NCBI RefSeq assembly: GCF_000004825.1
Contig: NW_008805086.1
Coordinates: 434,001-498,000, forward strand
DNA from: Heterostelium album PN500
Taxonomy: Eukaryota > Evosea > Eumycetozoa > Acytosteliales > Acytosteliaceae
DNA: 64,000 nucleotides
Reading direction: 5' to 3'
Position numbers and translations under genes: made by a program. This document shows, one piece after another, positions 10,192 through 22,618 of this stretch. Positions within the stretch are counted from its first letter, which is position 1. Each line of letters begins with the position of its first letter. Below the pieces are notes generated by a model that saw only the letters and a list, made by a program, of their open reading frames with translations, was not told where the DNA came from and did no database searches.

Positions 10192-12113
10192 TTATACACT
10201 GACAGCCATTAAACCAGCAAACAAAGTCATCATCATCTTTGGTTTGACTTCAACGATATCCTCTGGGAGTGAGAATACGACGGCACCAATCTTTCTGGCG
10301 GTGGAGATTGCCAGCTTAGCGTTCAAAAGGTTGTCTTCGGCGGTACCAGAGGTGGTAACCAATGAGCTGTCAACAGATCCTGGACGGATTGCTTCGATCA
10401 AATCCAAAATTGGACGAGCATCGGCAAGCTTACCGTCTTTGAATCCAGAGATGGTCGACTTACCGGCGGAACGAAGCTTGTTGTTGGCCCACTCGACAAT
10501 GTCGGCATCACCGATTGGCTTACCGGTGGTGGAGAGTGCGTTCAAGATGGAGAGTACGTGAGCTCTCATCAGCTGCCAGATGATCGACAATGTCAAAGTC
10601 TTGTTCTTGTCATAGATGTTCTTACCGTCGATTCCGACCAACGAGAAGTTCATCTTCTTACCGAGCTCGATGGCGTAGTTGCAGTTCTCGAGCTTCTTCA
10701 TCTCACCACCCATCGCTTTGTATGGTGGATAGTTGACACGCTTGTTGTCTACAATTCCTGGCTTGACCTTCTCAAAGAGTTGGATCAAGACGAGACCGTC
10801 GTAGACACCTTCGTAGAGGTTGTTGACGTATGGATCGACACCGAGTGAGTTCATCCAGTTACGGAATGTCTTTTCCTCACGGGTCTCCTCGATGACGATT
10901 GGTACGTCCTTGACTGGCTCGAGTGCTGGGTGAGTGTTGAAGAGATTGGCGACGAATGCCAAATTCAACTTTTGATTTCCGTTGACAATGTCCTTGGGAC
11001 GCAAGAACTTACGACATTGGATCTTGTCGGCATTGTCCAACACCATACCGGCACGACGCTCGAGGTTCGACTCGTTCAGTGCGTTGGTGTCGACACCGGC
11101 ATTCTTTGGTGCGATTTGCTTCAACAAGATAGTGTAGCACTCGGAATCCTTGATGTCACCAGTGAAGTTCTTAACACGACGTGGGTGTCCGGCTTCACGG
11201 AGGTGGTAGTTGAACCAACGCAACAAGATCTCCTCGACCGAGAGCTTCAAGAGATCCTCAATGGTTTCTCCTGGCTCCAAAAGACGGTAGAGCTCTGGGT
11301 GATTGGTAAGATTGATCTTGGCGAACAAACCAATCTTGATGATTTGCCATACGAGACCCATAATCAAATGGGCACGACCTTCCATCAAGTCGGTGGCACC
11401 AATATTAACGATGGAACAACCGATGGCTTTGGCAGAGTTGACGCAGAGCACTTGATTCTCATTGATACGGAAGGTGTTCAAATTCTTCTTGTTGAGAACA
11501 CGCTCGTCGATTGTCTCTGGTACGGCGTCGTTGATCAACTTACACAACAAGAGACCGTCGTGACATGCCTTGAAAAAGGCATCTCCCTCGGTGGAGATTG
11601 GCAAATGACCCTTCAAATCGACATCCGACTTTAAACAGGTGTTGATCCAATCGATAAATGCGTACTTCTCCTCATCGGAGTAGGAATGAGTGGTTCCTGA
11701 TGATGTGGATCCAGAATATCCACTCAATACATTGACTTGACCTACTTTCTTAACGACTATGGAAATGAAAAATGAAAGTGAAATATGGAAGAAAAAAAAA
11801 AAGGAAATTAGTTAAAAGTAATAATATATGTTAAAAATAATAATAATAATTGTTTACCATTTGCAAATCCAGTATCACTACCAGACTTTTTAGCAATTTC
11901 AACTACTTTGAGGAACTCATTAAAATCTATTCCACCGGACTGATCAGTATCGACCTCCTTCATCATATCTCTAACTTGGATACCAGTGACTTTTTCACCA
12001 AGTGCGGTGAGGATAGAGGACAACTCGGTTGCTGAGATTTGACCATCACCATTCTGATCAAACTTGGCGAATGTACTTCTGTATTCTTGAATTTCAGATG
12101 CTGAAAATGTCAT
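10192..12113 (-). CDS. fimA: Fimbrin (plastin), actin-bundling protein, 606 aa
   Basis: Exon 1 is 12113-11858 and exon 2 11756-10192, joined in phase 1 (GFAN/VVKKVG). The N-terminus carries two EF-hands: FDQNGDGQISATE near residues 18-30 and VDTDQSGGIDFNE near 54-66. Four calponin-homology domains follow in two tandem actin-binding modules, from about residue 120 to the end. Length and layout match fimbrin/plastin, which crosslinks actin filaments in a Ca2+-sensitive way in the cortex. Codon use is GC-richer and more biased than in the neighbours, as expected of an abundant protein. Exon 1 is the EF-hand module, so the intron lies between the regulatory and actin-binding parts. Confidence 0.97.
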
Positions 12114-15100
12114 TTTTTTTTCTTTTATAACCTTTTTCAAAAATAAAAATATAAATATAATACAACAAACAAATATATATAAATGTTACAATAAATAAGA
12201 TATTAAAATGTTAATTAAAAAAAAAAAAAGATGATATTTCAATTTTTTTTTTTGGTTGATTTTAAATGAAATCATCCCAACTTCTAAATTTTAATTAATT
12301 TTGTTTTTTTTTTTTTTTTTTTAGAATTTATTTGAAATTTAGCTTATTGATGGTTTTTATTTCAATCAATGGGTTTTTTGATATTTTGGTGGTTTGTTTT
12401 TTTTTTCAAAATTTCAAAATTGCTCTCCAGCCAAATTTTCTGTTGGCTATTCTTGATCCATTTTTATTCATTGAATTTTTTGTAACAAAAAAATAAAATA
12501 AAATAATAGTTAATTTTAACTTGCGCCAATATATCATAATACAAACAAAATAAATCTGATTTATCTATTATTACTCTTATTAATATTAATTTATATTATT
12601 TAAGCTGGAGTGTTACATTTTTTGATAATAATTCACAAACAAAAAAATATGTGCTGTGAAAACAAAGCACAAGGAAAGTTGACATTAAAAACAATAAACA
12701 ACAACTTCAAACACACATAATTACTGTTTTGAAGTCAAAAAATTCACTGTTCAAATTGTCATTAATGATTTTGTTTGTAAACTGAAAAGTGGTCTAAAAC
12801 AAAAAAAAATAGCTCAATTAATTAATTAATTAAACCCCCCCAAAAAAAAGAAAATTACTGAGGAAAATGATTTCGGTTTGTATTTTTCTTTACCGGTGTG
12901 TTTTTTGGATGCGAATTTTTATCACTTGACACGTATTTTAAAATTGCGTGCCGATCTGCAACAGCATGTTTGTGAGTGCATAAAAGAAAGAAAAGAAAAA
13001 AAATAAAATAAAAAACAAAAATAAAAAAAAAAACAATCTTTAATTTAATTCCACCTAACATTAACAAATCGTCTCAAGTGAATAAATCAATTTCGTCATA
13101 ATCCAATCAACTGAACAAAATAACAACAACAATAATATAAATAAGCAGCAATAAAAGATAATTAAAACAACCAAAATTAATATATATACTAACAAATATA
13201 ATATATATACATTGATAAACAGTTATAGTATACAAGTACATATATAAACTCAAAATATTTTAATAGTAGTAGTAGAAACAACAACAATAATAATAATAAT
13301 CTTTTCATCATTATTTGCAATTTTTCTCTTTTTTAACTATATATATAGGTACATACTCATACCAACCAAAATTTTTATTTTATAATTTTATCTTTACTTT
13401 TTTTTTTAATTTAATTTTTAATTTTTATTAACAATTTAATTTTATTTGTTTTCGTGAGAGATAGAGATAGAAGAAGAAAAGAACAATTTAATCTCGCCAT
13501 CTATCTCCATAATTTGTAATCTTATTCTTCAATTTGCTGCTGTTCATTGTAATTAATGTTTTTTAAATTAATTTATCGTAATCATTATATTTCTATCATC
13601 ATCCGGTGACACATTGAGCGATGTATACTTCAAAATAATAAACACCACCCATCTAAACAATACTTCTACCAGTAATAGTCAGAGTCGTCAGTATTTTAAA
13701 GAGTGTTTATCATCCTTAAATTTTCCTTTGCAATTGTGATCACAAAATTAATTAATTATTCTATACTCTTCCAACCTTTTTGGAAGTAAGTGAAAATATA
13801 AATATGTAATATAAATTAATAAAATATAAAGAATATTATTATTAACACAACAACAATCATTTTCATTTATCATTCCCTGACTGTTTTGTTGCAAGATTCA
13901 AAGTTTGCATTTATTAATATGTCAACACATGATCATGTGTTTATATATATATAAATGTGTGTGTGTCTCTCTTGCATACTATTCTCTTTGAATTGACACA
14001 AAGTTATTTTTTCTAAATTTTTTTTTTTTAGAACAAACATAGCTTTTTTTTTCTTGAAATTAAATCAAAGAGTAACAACAATAATATTTTTATGGAGTTT
14101 GGAATCGACCTTAATAGTGTAATTCATAATTTCATATGGACGTTTGTTTTTTTTTTTTTTTTTGTTTTCATTGCACCAAAAAACTTTTCTTTTTTTTTAT
14201 TTTTATTTTTTTTTCTCAATTGAATAATAATACATCCCTACCCTTAAACCATTATCCTTCTATATTTCCAGAAGTTAATCATTCATTTGTGTGTTTATTT
14301 AACATTCACTTTATTTTTTTTAATAGCCAAACAGAGTAGCAATCTAAACTAACTTGTTATTTATCTTTCTATTTTTTTTTTATCTTCTTATTTGCATTTT
14401 GCCTCAAATAAACTTTTTTGATTTTATACAGTTTATTTTTACCTCTCTTTCTAATCAGTGGCTGCAGTTCTGTTCATTTTCTATTGTCATTACAACAACA
14501 ACAACAACAACAAGTTAGTCGTCAAAGTCTCAAGTTTAATTAAACTGCATTAAAGTAGATAGAATAGTTAGATAGATAGATAGCACAGATTTTAGTCAGT
14601 AGTCATATATAGGAGAAACAAAGTAAATAGATAGATAGTTAGATAGTTAGGATAGCTAGTTTTAAATTAATTATAATTATCAGTACTACAAGCTAGACGA
14701 CAGTAACAAAATAGCACTAGCAACTGCACAAGCAAGCAGCAGGTGTCTGTGTATTAAGAATCACACTTTTTTAGTTTTTCATTTTTATTTTTATTTTTTG
14801 ATTGGGTGATTATTTTAGAATCAAAAAACAAAAACAAAAACAAAAACAAAAAAAAAAAAAAAAGACAATTTGGAAGTGTTATTAACATTATTGTTATAAT
14901 ATATTTATTTTTATTTTCTCTCCAATATTCTCTTTTTTCTTCTTTTTTTTTTGACAACTCGCATTTTTATTTATATTTATATTTATTAATTATTTAAAAA
15001 GAGAATTGAAGCGATATCGGCGTAATGAGATTCAATAGAGGCAGTACTCTAACTCTTACATATTACTACTACTCTTCTCCCACCCAATCTTTTGTTTGCA

Positions 15101-15313
15101 GACGGATGGCGGACAACAGAGTCATCTAACATTTAATCACCATAAAACAACCACGTCAATCAACAACATATTAAATATATACATACAATCATATTTTATT
15201 AGATCAAATCAAATCAAATCAAATCAAAATTAGAATAAACTACAGCAACATCAACAACAACAACATATTTATCAATATTTATTTAAAAAATACATTTATT
15301 TATTTATTTATAA

Positions 15314-15349
<36 letters not shown>

Positions 15350-15352
15350 AAT
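12114..15352. other. Gene-free 3.2-kb region, probably long leader or promoter of the downstream gene
   Basis: No supported ORF. Contents include poly-T and poly-A tracts, a perfect 18-bp palindrome at 13924-13941, CAA and GATA-type simple repeats near 14495-14515 and 14565-14650, a GC-richer stretch with a possible acceptor at about 15105, and an (AT)n run at about 15319-15345 just before the next start codon. Dictyostelid genes with such long upstream regions are often developmentally regulated (general knowledge), but no known site is identified. Confidence 0.6.
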
Positions 15353-18220
15353 ATGAAATCAAATAGTAGCAATCAATCAAAGCAAAAAAGTAGCAATAGT
15401 AATAGTAGTAATAGTAACAGTAATAGTAGTAGCAGTGGCCGACTTGCATCTTCTCCCACTTCTTCTATCATAACACCCTCGTTCAATGTCGACAGTTATT
15501 ACCAGCCTAATTGCCAGACACCAAACCATCTCTCCATTTTCCGTTCACCTCCTTATGTCACTTCTGGTGAGCATTCTATCAATATATCACCCAAGTCTCC
15601 GTCGACTGTCAGTTCACCTCCAACTATCAACTCACCACCAACAACAACAACAGCTACTACAACAGCAGCACAATCAAATGACATATCATCACCACAGTCA
15701 CCACCTCAAACAGTTACCCAGCTATCAAGTCCAGTCATAAGTGCCACTACAACTACAGCAACAGCTACGACAGCAGCATCTACTACGACTACTACGACGA
15801 CTACTACTACACAGCAGCAGCAGCAGCAACAGCAACAGACACCTACTGCAACCTCCAGCGCGCAAACAGCATATCCAAAAGAGGTCTATGAATCATCACC
15901 TGCCGTCGGAGGATCTGGTTGCGAAGTTGGAAAAACTCAGTGCGATGTATGCGTTAAAGGATCACCAAGTTGCTTGAATTCAAAATCATCATGGTAAGTA
16001 TCAACCAACATTATAGTATATATAAATAGTTACAAATGTTCTTATATTTATATTGTTATGTTTTTTTATATTTTTTTTAGGGCAACTATTCTATGGGTTG
16101 TATTTTTTTCATTAAAGGAGAAATCCAGAGGACAAGAGTTTTTCTCACTAAAGCGCGATGTTTATCCATTTGTTTCTCACCATTGGGACGTGTTGTGTCC
16201 AAAGCGGAGTAGATCACACAAATGGAAGAAACAGATACAAGTATTTAACTTATGTTGTAAAGTGTTTTGTTGATTATAAGATATCTATAGTTATTGGTTT
16301 ACACGTTATAGATATTTTTAAAAGTATATGGTTCTTTTAGGTTACAAGTTTATAATTTTATTGGAATAACATCATTCCTTATTTTACTTTATTATTATGT
16401 CGACAATAGATTCTGGTTATTTTCTTTTTTGTATCCAAATGTTAATTCGGTACAACATGCAGCAAAAACAAGAGATACGAAAATACTCTACGATCCAACA
16501 ATGATGAATTTCTTTATTATTAAACGGTCTTTCCCTATAAAATTGGGATACAGTCGTTGTGTAGATCTTGTTTTTGTTCTTGGACAAACAAAAAAGGAAA
16601 AAAAGGATGAAAGAAAAAAAAAAAAACAAACTTAGGAACTATATATTTATCTATACTGTGTTTTGGAAAAAAAAAAAATAGATAGGTGTTTTTTTATTTT
16701 ATTTTATTTTATTTTTAAAATTTATAAATTTTATAATGATGTTGGGTCAACATTCTTTTTATATGAAATTAACATTGTAGTACTTTCTTTCTCTTATTAG
16801 GATGCTTTATCTCATTCAAAAGTTTTCAAATCTGGAATTCAGAAATTAGGATGTAATGGATACTGGAAATTAAAATCATATACCAGTCCGTGGACGACAT
16901 TGAAACCTGCGGATTTGGATGAGTTTCAACCCTCGACAGACGACGAAGATACCTCGTCTGCCGCTAGCAACAAACGTAGTCGTGACATCGTTAACGAAGA
17001 AGACGATGATGAAGAACAAACAAAACGAATGAGAGGTGAAAATTCTAGAGGTAAAATATATTTATAATATATATATTATTAAAGTTGATATCAATTAACA
17101 CCTCCTCTTATTTTATCTTATTATTACTTTAGAAAATCATCATAAATCAACTTCCAATCACGGAAGTGGAATGGTTGGTTCGCCATCATCTCAAAATAAA
17201 TATTTATCACCACCAACGGCGGCATCGTCCTCTTCTACCTACAGGAGTGGTCATCGTGTACAAACATCACATCACAACCAAATGGTTGTTGATCACCACA
17301 ACCATCAACCGAGTAGCAGCAGTGGTATGCAATATAAACAGGATTCATCCATGTTCAACTCGGTATGGGATGCTATCATAGGGTTGACTAAAAGATTGGA
17401 TTCGATTGAGCAGTCCGTCTCAGAGTATCGCAACTCGACGAATTCAAAGCTAAACGATATCTATAATTGTATTAGCACTGTAGTTTCTAATTTACCACAA
17501 CAACATCAACAACAACAACAGCAGCAACAGGATAGTCATCACCACTTTCGTCACCCAGAATCGCCACCTTCACACCAACAACACCCAATCTCTTCACCAG
17601 AGTCACCACCGCAGCCAGCCTCACCACCGCAACTCTCCTTTCATTTTCAACACCAATACCAACAACACCTACAATCCCACCAATATCAACAACAACAGCA
17701 ACAACAACAGCAGCAACAACAACAACACACAAAGTACCAGAGCGGCCCAACCCAACCCAAATCTTTCACACCTTATTCTCAGTTTCAACAACCATCTCCT
17801 CAATATCAATCAAGACCGAAACCATCTCCCTTCTCCGCTAAATCAGCGCCACTCCCCAGAGTAGACAACTCAAAGCCCGATCAAGTCAACCTGGGTGATT
17901 GGCTGCAGCCTGTGAACACACTGACTTCTCCTGATCTCCCAAACCTTACCACCAAACACTACAGTCCCCAATCCACCAGATTAACCAACCAAGATTTTCC
18001 AACCAACCACCAACCACAACCGAAACAGACGCCACAACCCCAACACTTCCAACATATTAACACCATCGCTTTAAAATATCAAAAGTACTCTAATCACCAT
18101 ATTCTAAATCAAAATGAACTTTTGAAATTTGAACAACGATCAAAATTCAATATTCCAAATTCAAATACCGACGAACCAAATCATCAAACCCAGCAAATTA
18201 AATATATCTTAAATTCTTAG
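15353..18220 (+). CDS. Thr/Gln/His-rich putative DNA-binding protein with winged-helix-like segment, 712 aa
   Basis: Exons are 15353-15993, 16081-16240, 16801-17050 and 17133-18220; all junctions keep frame. The N-terminal 190 residues are Ser, Thr and Gln tracts. A conserved-looking core from about 195 to 310 has CEVGKTQCDVCVKGSPSC, then RDVYPFVSHHWDVLCPKR, a basic SRSHKWKKQ and a Trp-ending strand GCNGYWKL. This resembles an atypical zinc finger followed by a winged helix, and ASH2-type winged helices came to mind, but that match is from memory. An acidic stretch, a KR-rich stretch (ASNKRSRD), a helical region and long Gln/His/Pro-rich C-terminal sequence follow. Probably a nuclear transcription or chromatin factor (inference). 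Intron 2 is unusually long at 560 nt. Confidence 0.75.
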
Positions 18221-18454
18221 ATGAATTAATAAAACTATTATTATCTTGACGACGTATATGTGAGTTGAATCAAATTCTGTAAAGATTTGATCATCTTCAC
18301 TAATACCAAAAATATCAAAATCAATTACTGGAAATCCTATTTCTTTCTGTTTTTTTATTAGATTCTTTTTTTTTTTTAATATAGATATTATTTTATTCTA
18401 GAATAAAATGGTATCATTTTATTGATTGATGTTGAACATCCAGACATATTGCAG

Positions 18455-20277
18455 ATGTCTAATAATACAAAGAATAATATTCCTATTGAATCATTACCTT
18501 ATGATTTTACAATACCAGGTTTGTTAAAAGAATTTAGTACCATTAATGATTATTTTTTAAAAATTGTTAAAATTAATAAAATATAGATCATATTCTTGAT
18601 TATGAAGGTATCAAGTTGGATGACAAGTTAATTTCTCCTAGAACAGAAATTGTGACATCTATTACAGATCATCTAGATAAAAATGGTACATTACTCTTAA
18701 ACTCAGCTCCAAAAACCGGAAAGACACATATTGCTCAATTTGTTGAAAAGGAGTTGATAAGATCGAAGCCAATGGCCTATATAAGAAGGTTTTCATTCAA
18801 ATGGCCGTCATCACGATCAGAGTCCTCCGCTTCTTCAAGTGAACAAGACTTTATCAATCTATGGGTTCAGTACACTGGAATGTCTTTCAGTGATTGGATG
18901 ACCCTATCGGATAGTCACCCAGTATACTTGATCATCGATGAAGTTCATAAGCTCTATGATAGCAGACATCGATTTCATTCGTTATTCTGGCCATTGATTG
19001 TAGCTAAGAAAACAGCTCACATCTTTTTGTTGGCCGGATATGATGTATTGGTTGAATTAGAATTTCCATTCGATCTCGAGAGTATCATTTCTAAACAGTT
19101 TAATTCTATGAGTTTACTTCTAAGTGAGAATGCATACCTTGACCTCATCGGTAGTTTCGAATCGCTACATTCAGTGACATTCCCGAATACAATCATCGAC
19201 AAGATCTGGTGTGATACAAACGGACATGTTGGATTGATCAGGAGTATACTTGAGTACATTTCAACTGACAACAAACTTTTACAAGCTATGAAATCAGTTG
19301 TATCTATCAAACAATTAGAGTCTACATTGTTTATGTTTTTAATCTCAAGTGACTATAGTGAGCTAGTTAAAAACACAAGTGCAGCTCCTACTCTGTCAAA
19401 CTTTAATAACCAATGTCATATCGATGATCAACCACATTGGGGATTTCTGGATGTTGTAATAAGTGGCATTGAAATATCTTCGTATCGGTCACCGGCAATC
19501 GAGGTGTTCAGGCTAGGTTACCTCATCACCGTACCCATCAAACCAAGGATCGAGCCGAAAGTATGTTTTATAGATTTCAGCCAATCTATTCGGTTTGCAT
19601 CGCCGCTCTACTATCGATGTCTCCTAAATGAAAGATACTCTAGAGCCAGTTTGAATTTGTTTAAGATCGAGCCTACTGCTTCCGATGGAGTCAAGCGATT
19701 GCTCATTGAATCACTCAGACACTTTAGCTCAGAGAACATCGCAAAATACAGCACATGGACATCTCTTGATGACAAAACACTGCCGATATTCGAGGAGATC
19801 TGGCATCAAGAGTTCTTCTACTCAGCTACTGCTGCTCAGGGACCGTCTTATATCTGTCCAAACACTGGTACCAAATTAAAGGCTGCCAAGAGAGATGTCG
19901 ATTTCTTCATTTGCAACAATAACAACGGTGTTGATGATAGTTTTGTTGACACTTGGGCAATTAAGATAATATCTAATGGAGAAGATAGACAATATTATGT
20001 AGATAGAATGAATTTATTATCGTCCGATAGTATCGATTATGACAACAAGCAGGCAACTCAAAGAAACCTTTCGGATCCATCAAAATTTTCATCCATTCGA
20101 CACATGATAAATGATTGGTTAGTTGTAGACTTCACTATAGCAAGTAATATTCAGCTTCCTCCAACTCACGACGAGCATCTTTTGATCGTAGCATATAGCG
20201 ATGATTTTAAAACATTCACAATCTATGGAACAAACTTTGGTGACTATCAATTTCCCTACACCATTTCCATTAACTAA
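18455..20277 (+). CDS. P-loop NTPase with nuclease-like C-terminus (Crinkler-like candidate), 584 aa
   Basis: Exon 1 is 18455-18518, the intron 18519-18586 and exon 2 18587-20277 (phase 1). Walker A is APKTGKTH near residue 65, and Walker B is YLIIDEVHKL near 140, as in STAND/AAA-type ATPases. The C-terminal part has EIWHQEFF, then RDVDFFI near 457 and WAIKI about 15 residues later, followed by a conserved-type Arg-Met. That resembles the NTPase plus restriction-endonuclease-fold layout of Crinkler (CR) proteins, in which a D and a later E/K pattern form the nuclease site. The usual Glu of the second motif seems to be Lys here, so activity is doubtful. No ubiquitin-like header is evident. The ATPase call is firm; the Crinkler link is inference. 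Confidence 0.72.
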
Positions 20278-20755
20278 TCATTCTTAAGAAAAACATTTTA
20301 TTATTAATATTAAATGTTTAATATATATTTTTAAAATTTATCAATGATCACACACAATAAGATATTACTCACAATTAATAAAGTCAATAATTTACTAATA
20401 TTTTGGAGTTTATTCGAACAACCACATTTATATATTTGTTTTTTTTAAATATCCAATTATTTTTTAATTCTAATTTTTTATATTAGTTGATTTAAACATT
20501 TATAATATAACCTTGAATAATAGTATGATTATAAATGATGTAATTTATTTTTTAGCAATAATAATTGTAAAGAAACTAAAAATAACTAAGCAGGTCTACG
20601 TAGAACTCAAAGCAACTGGTTACAACTATCTTTTGTAAAGGAGAATCTTACTTTCAAGAATCTATTTAAACAATGATTTTTATTGCTTTTAAATCATTCA
20701 AAACAATAAAAACTTAAAATAAAATAGTTTTATAAATAATTCTATTAATATAAAA
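20278..20755. other. Intergenic; promoter side of the first CBM49 gene
   Basis: From about 20390 the sequence is shared with 25365-25701 upstream of the second CBM49 gene (landmark TTTATTCGAACAACCACATT). No other gene. Confidence 0.75.
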
Positions 20756-21300
20756 ATGAAGATTGCTTTATTCTCATTGTTGTTTGTTGCATTGACATGT
20801 TTATCAGCAGTAAACTCAACATTCATTGTTGGAACATGTGATTCAAGCAAATGTGGTGCTGGTCAAGTTTGTATCTGTGAAGGTGGTGTCAGTCATTGTG
20901 TTTTGTTGGATCAATGTCATGATGTTGCAATCGTTCAAACAATTGAACGTAGTTGGGTTGAGAATGGTCAATCATTCACTTTATACCGTGTTCACATCTT
21001 CAACTATGGTCCAAGAACCTTGAAGAACATCGCCATTCAAACTGATTGCACTTTGGACCCACGTGACCAAAGCTCAGTTTGGAACATCGAATATCACAAT
21101 GGATTCTTCTCACTTCCATCCTATGGTCAAGGTATTGCCACTGGTAGAGAATTTGTCTTTGGATACATCGATCGTGGAATGCGTTCTCCAAATCTCTTTA
21201 TCCGTGCTCTCCAATATTAAATTAAATAAATTAATTTTCTCAATATTTTTCTTAAATAATTGCCCAAAAACAGGACTGTCTTTTTTTTTTTTCTGTGAAG
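20390..21300 (+). repeat. Segmental direct duplication, copy 1 (promoter, CBM49 gene, 3' flank)
   Basis: Upstream DNA, the whole coding sequence and the 3' flank (AATTGCCCAAAAACAGGACTG then poly-T) recur at about 25365-26245. Similarity is near-complete in the gene and lower upstream. Confidence 0.9.
20756..21220 (+). CDS. Secreted CBM49-type carbohydrate-binding protein, copy 1 (154 aa)
   Basis: Residues 1-21 are a signal peptide (MKIALFSLLFVALTCLSAVNS). A short Cys-rich segment follows (CDSSKCGAGQVCICEGG, then C and C). Residues 56-154 fit the CBM49 fold: SWVENGQSFTLYRVHIFNYG, LKNIAIQ, a Trp (SVWNIEY), LPSYGQGI and FVFGYI. In dictyostelids such domains bind cellulose in stalk, spore-coat and sheath matrix. 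There are no introns. A near-identical second gene lies at 25702-26166, so dosage may matter. There is no catalytic domain, so a matrix-structural role is likely (inference). Confidence 0.88.
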   Translation: MKIALFSLLFVALTCLSAVNSTFIVGTCDSSKCGAGQVCICEGGVSHCVLLDQCHDVAIVQTIERSWVENGQSFTLYRVHIFNYGPRTLKNIAIQTDCTLDPRDQSSVWNIEYHNGFFSLPSYGQGIATGREFVFGYIDRGMRSPNLFIRALQY

Positions 21301-21623
21301 GTTTTTCTTTTTTTTTGATGAAAATATTCATTTTATTCAAACACATTTTTATTTATTCCTTTATTTTATAATAAGATCTGAGAAATAGATAAAAATAATG
21401 TAATAATAATATTCTCTATTTACTTTATTCTTTTATCATTCCTTGATTAGAGAATTTAATACAATAACTAAAATATAACTTTGTGATCTTTACTAGAATG
21501 TTACAACTTATACACTATAAAAAGCTAACGATCAACAATGTTTTCAATCAAAAACAAAACAATCAAATAAAATATTAATTATTAATTATAATCAACAACT
21601 ATTATTAATCAAATAAACTAACA
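21221..21623. other. Intergenic
   Basis: 3' flank of the CBM49 gene (to about 21300 it is part of the duplication) and AT-rich leader of the next gene. Nothing else seen. Confidence 0.7.
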
Positions 21624-22484
21624 ATGCCATTCCCATTAGTAGCAAGAAAGAACTTGAAGGAGAAAGAACCAGCTCTAGCCAAATACTCAAAGGAAATTGC
21701 CGATCTGGTTGGTCAAGAATGGGAATATCAATTCGATTTAGATGGTTTCTCAAACTACTTGGAAGGAAAGACATTCTCATGTTACTCCAAAGAAGCACCA
21801 GGAACATTCTTATACTCTCAAGTGATGGAAGCACTTCGTGATTCCTTGAAACAATTCTTGACTGGTGAGAATCCAACCTTTAGAAAAGAAGCACTTTTGG
21901 ATGCCGTTTCTGCAAAGAAGGTCATTGTCACTGTTGACACTGATGAAACCAACAAATATGAATACTATCGTCTCAGATTCGATGGCGGTATCATGACAAT
22001 CCTCTTCAAATGTCCGGTTAATTCACCAAATTCCTCACACTTCAAGATCATTCAATCACTCCCAGGTGCTGGTGGATATCCATTCGAAGTCGCACTCGAA
22101 ATGACCAGACTCCAACCAAGATTCGACAACTACCTGACCAACCTCTCAAAAGCAACCGGACAATCATGGTCATTGATGGAACCAGCAGTTGCATTGAAGT
22201 TATTCCAATCATTCAATGCTGATCACCAAAAATCATTCGCAGGAATGTATTTAGATGCATTGGAGAAGACCTCTGGTAATATTATCAATCGTGTCAAAGA
22301 TGAGATGGTCAAGGAGGCATTCGCTGAGAAAGTACCAAATGCCACACTCACTTTCGTTTGGAAGAGCACTCAAACCAACTGTGATTGTATTTACGAGTAT
22401 GTCAATGGTGGATTGGTTGTATCTTTGAGATACCAAGGTTTTTGCAATGTCTCAAGAGATTATGACTTTGAAAGAGATCTCTAA
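21624..22484 (+). CDS. Uncharacterised 286-aa protein
   Basis: Single exon, ATG in an A-rich context, no signal peptide and no membrane segment. Coding GC and codon bias are high for this genome, suggesting strong expression. No domain is recognised. It is mixed alpha/beta with a beta-rich middle (KKVIVTVDTDETNKYEYYRLRF), a helical region at about 160-235, and a C-terminal strand pair with a Cys pair (TNCDCIYEY). It sits between the two CBM49 copies on the same strand. I do not assign a function. Confidence 0.85.
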   Translation: MPFPLVARKNLKEKEPALAKYSKEIADLVGQEWEYQFDLDGFSNYLEGKTFSCYSKEAPGTFLYSQVMEALRDSLKQFLTGENPTFRKEALLDAVSAKKVIVTVDTDETNKYEYYRLRFDGGIMTILFKCPVNSPNSSHFKIIQSLPGAGGYPFEVALEMTRLQPRFDNYLTNLSKATGQSWSLMEPAVALKLFQSFNADHQKSFAGMYLDALEKTSGNIINRVKDEMVKEAFAEKVPNATLTFVWKSTQTNCDCIYEYVNGGLVVSLRYQGFCNVSRDYDFERDL

Positions 22485-22618
22485 ATACAACAATCAATTA
22501 ATTTATTCATTGTAAACTTATTAAATAAATAATCTTATTTAATTTATTTAATTTTATATTGTTTTTAATTTTTATGAATACTAATAACAGACAATGAGTA
22601 ATAAGTTTGAAGTGGTGG

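Noticed and set aside
10930-11634. 234-aa plus-strand ORF
   Set aside because: Antisense shadow of the fimbrin exon, produced by its biased codons; composition does not resemble a protein family.
14136-14339. Phe-rich 67-aa plus-strand ORF
   Set aside because: Translation of T-runs in the gene-free leader region.
16429-16635. 68-aa ORF as an exon of the putative DNA-binding protein
   Set aside because: Including it would break the continuous segment KKQIQ/DALSHSK and it lacks convincing flanking splice sites; kept only as a question.
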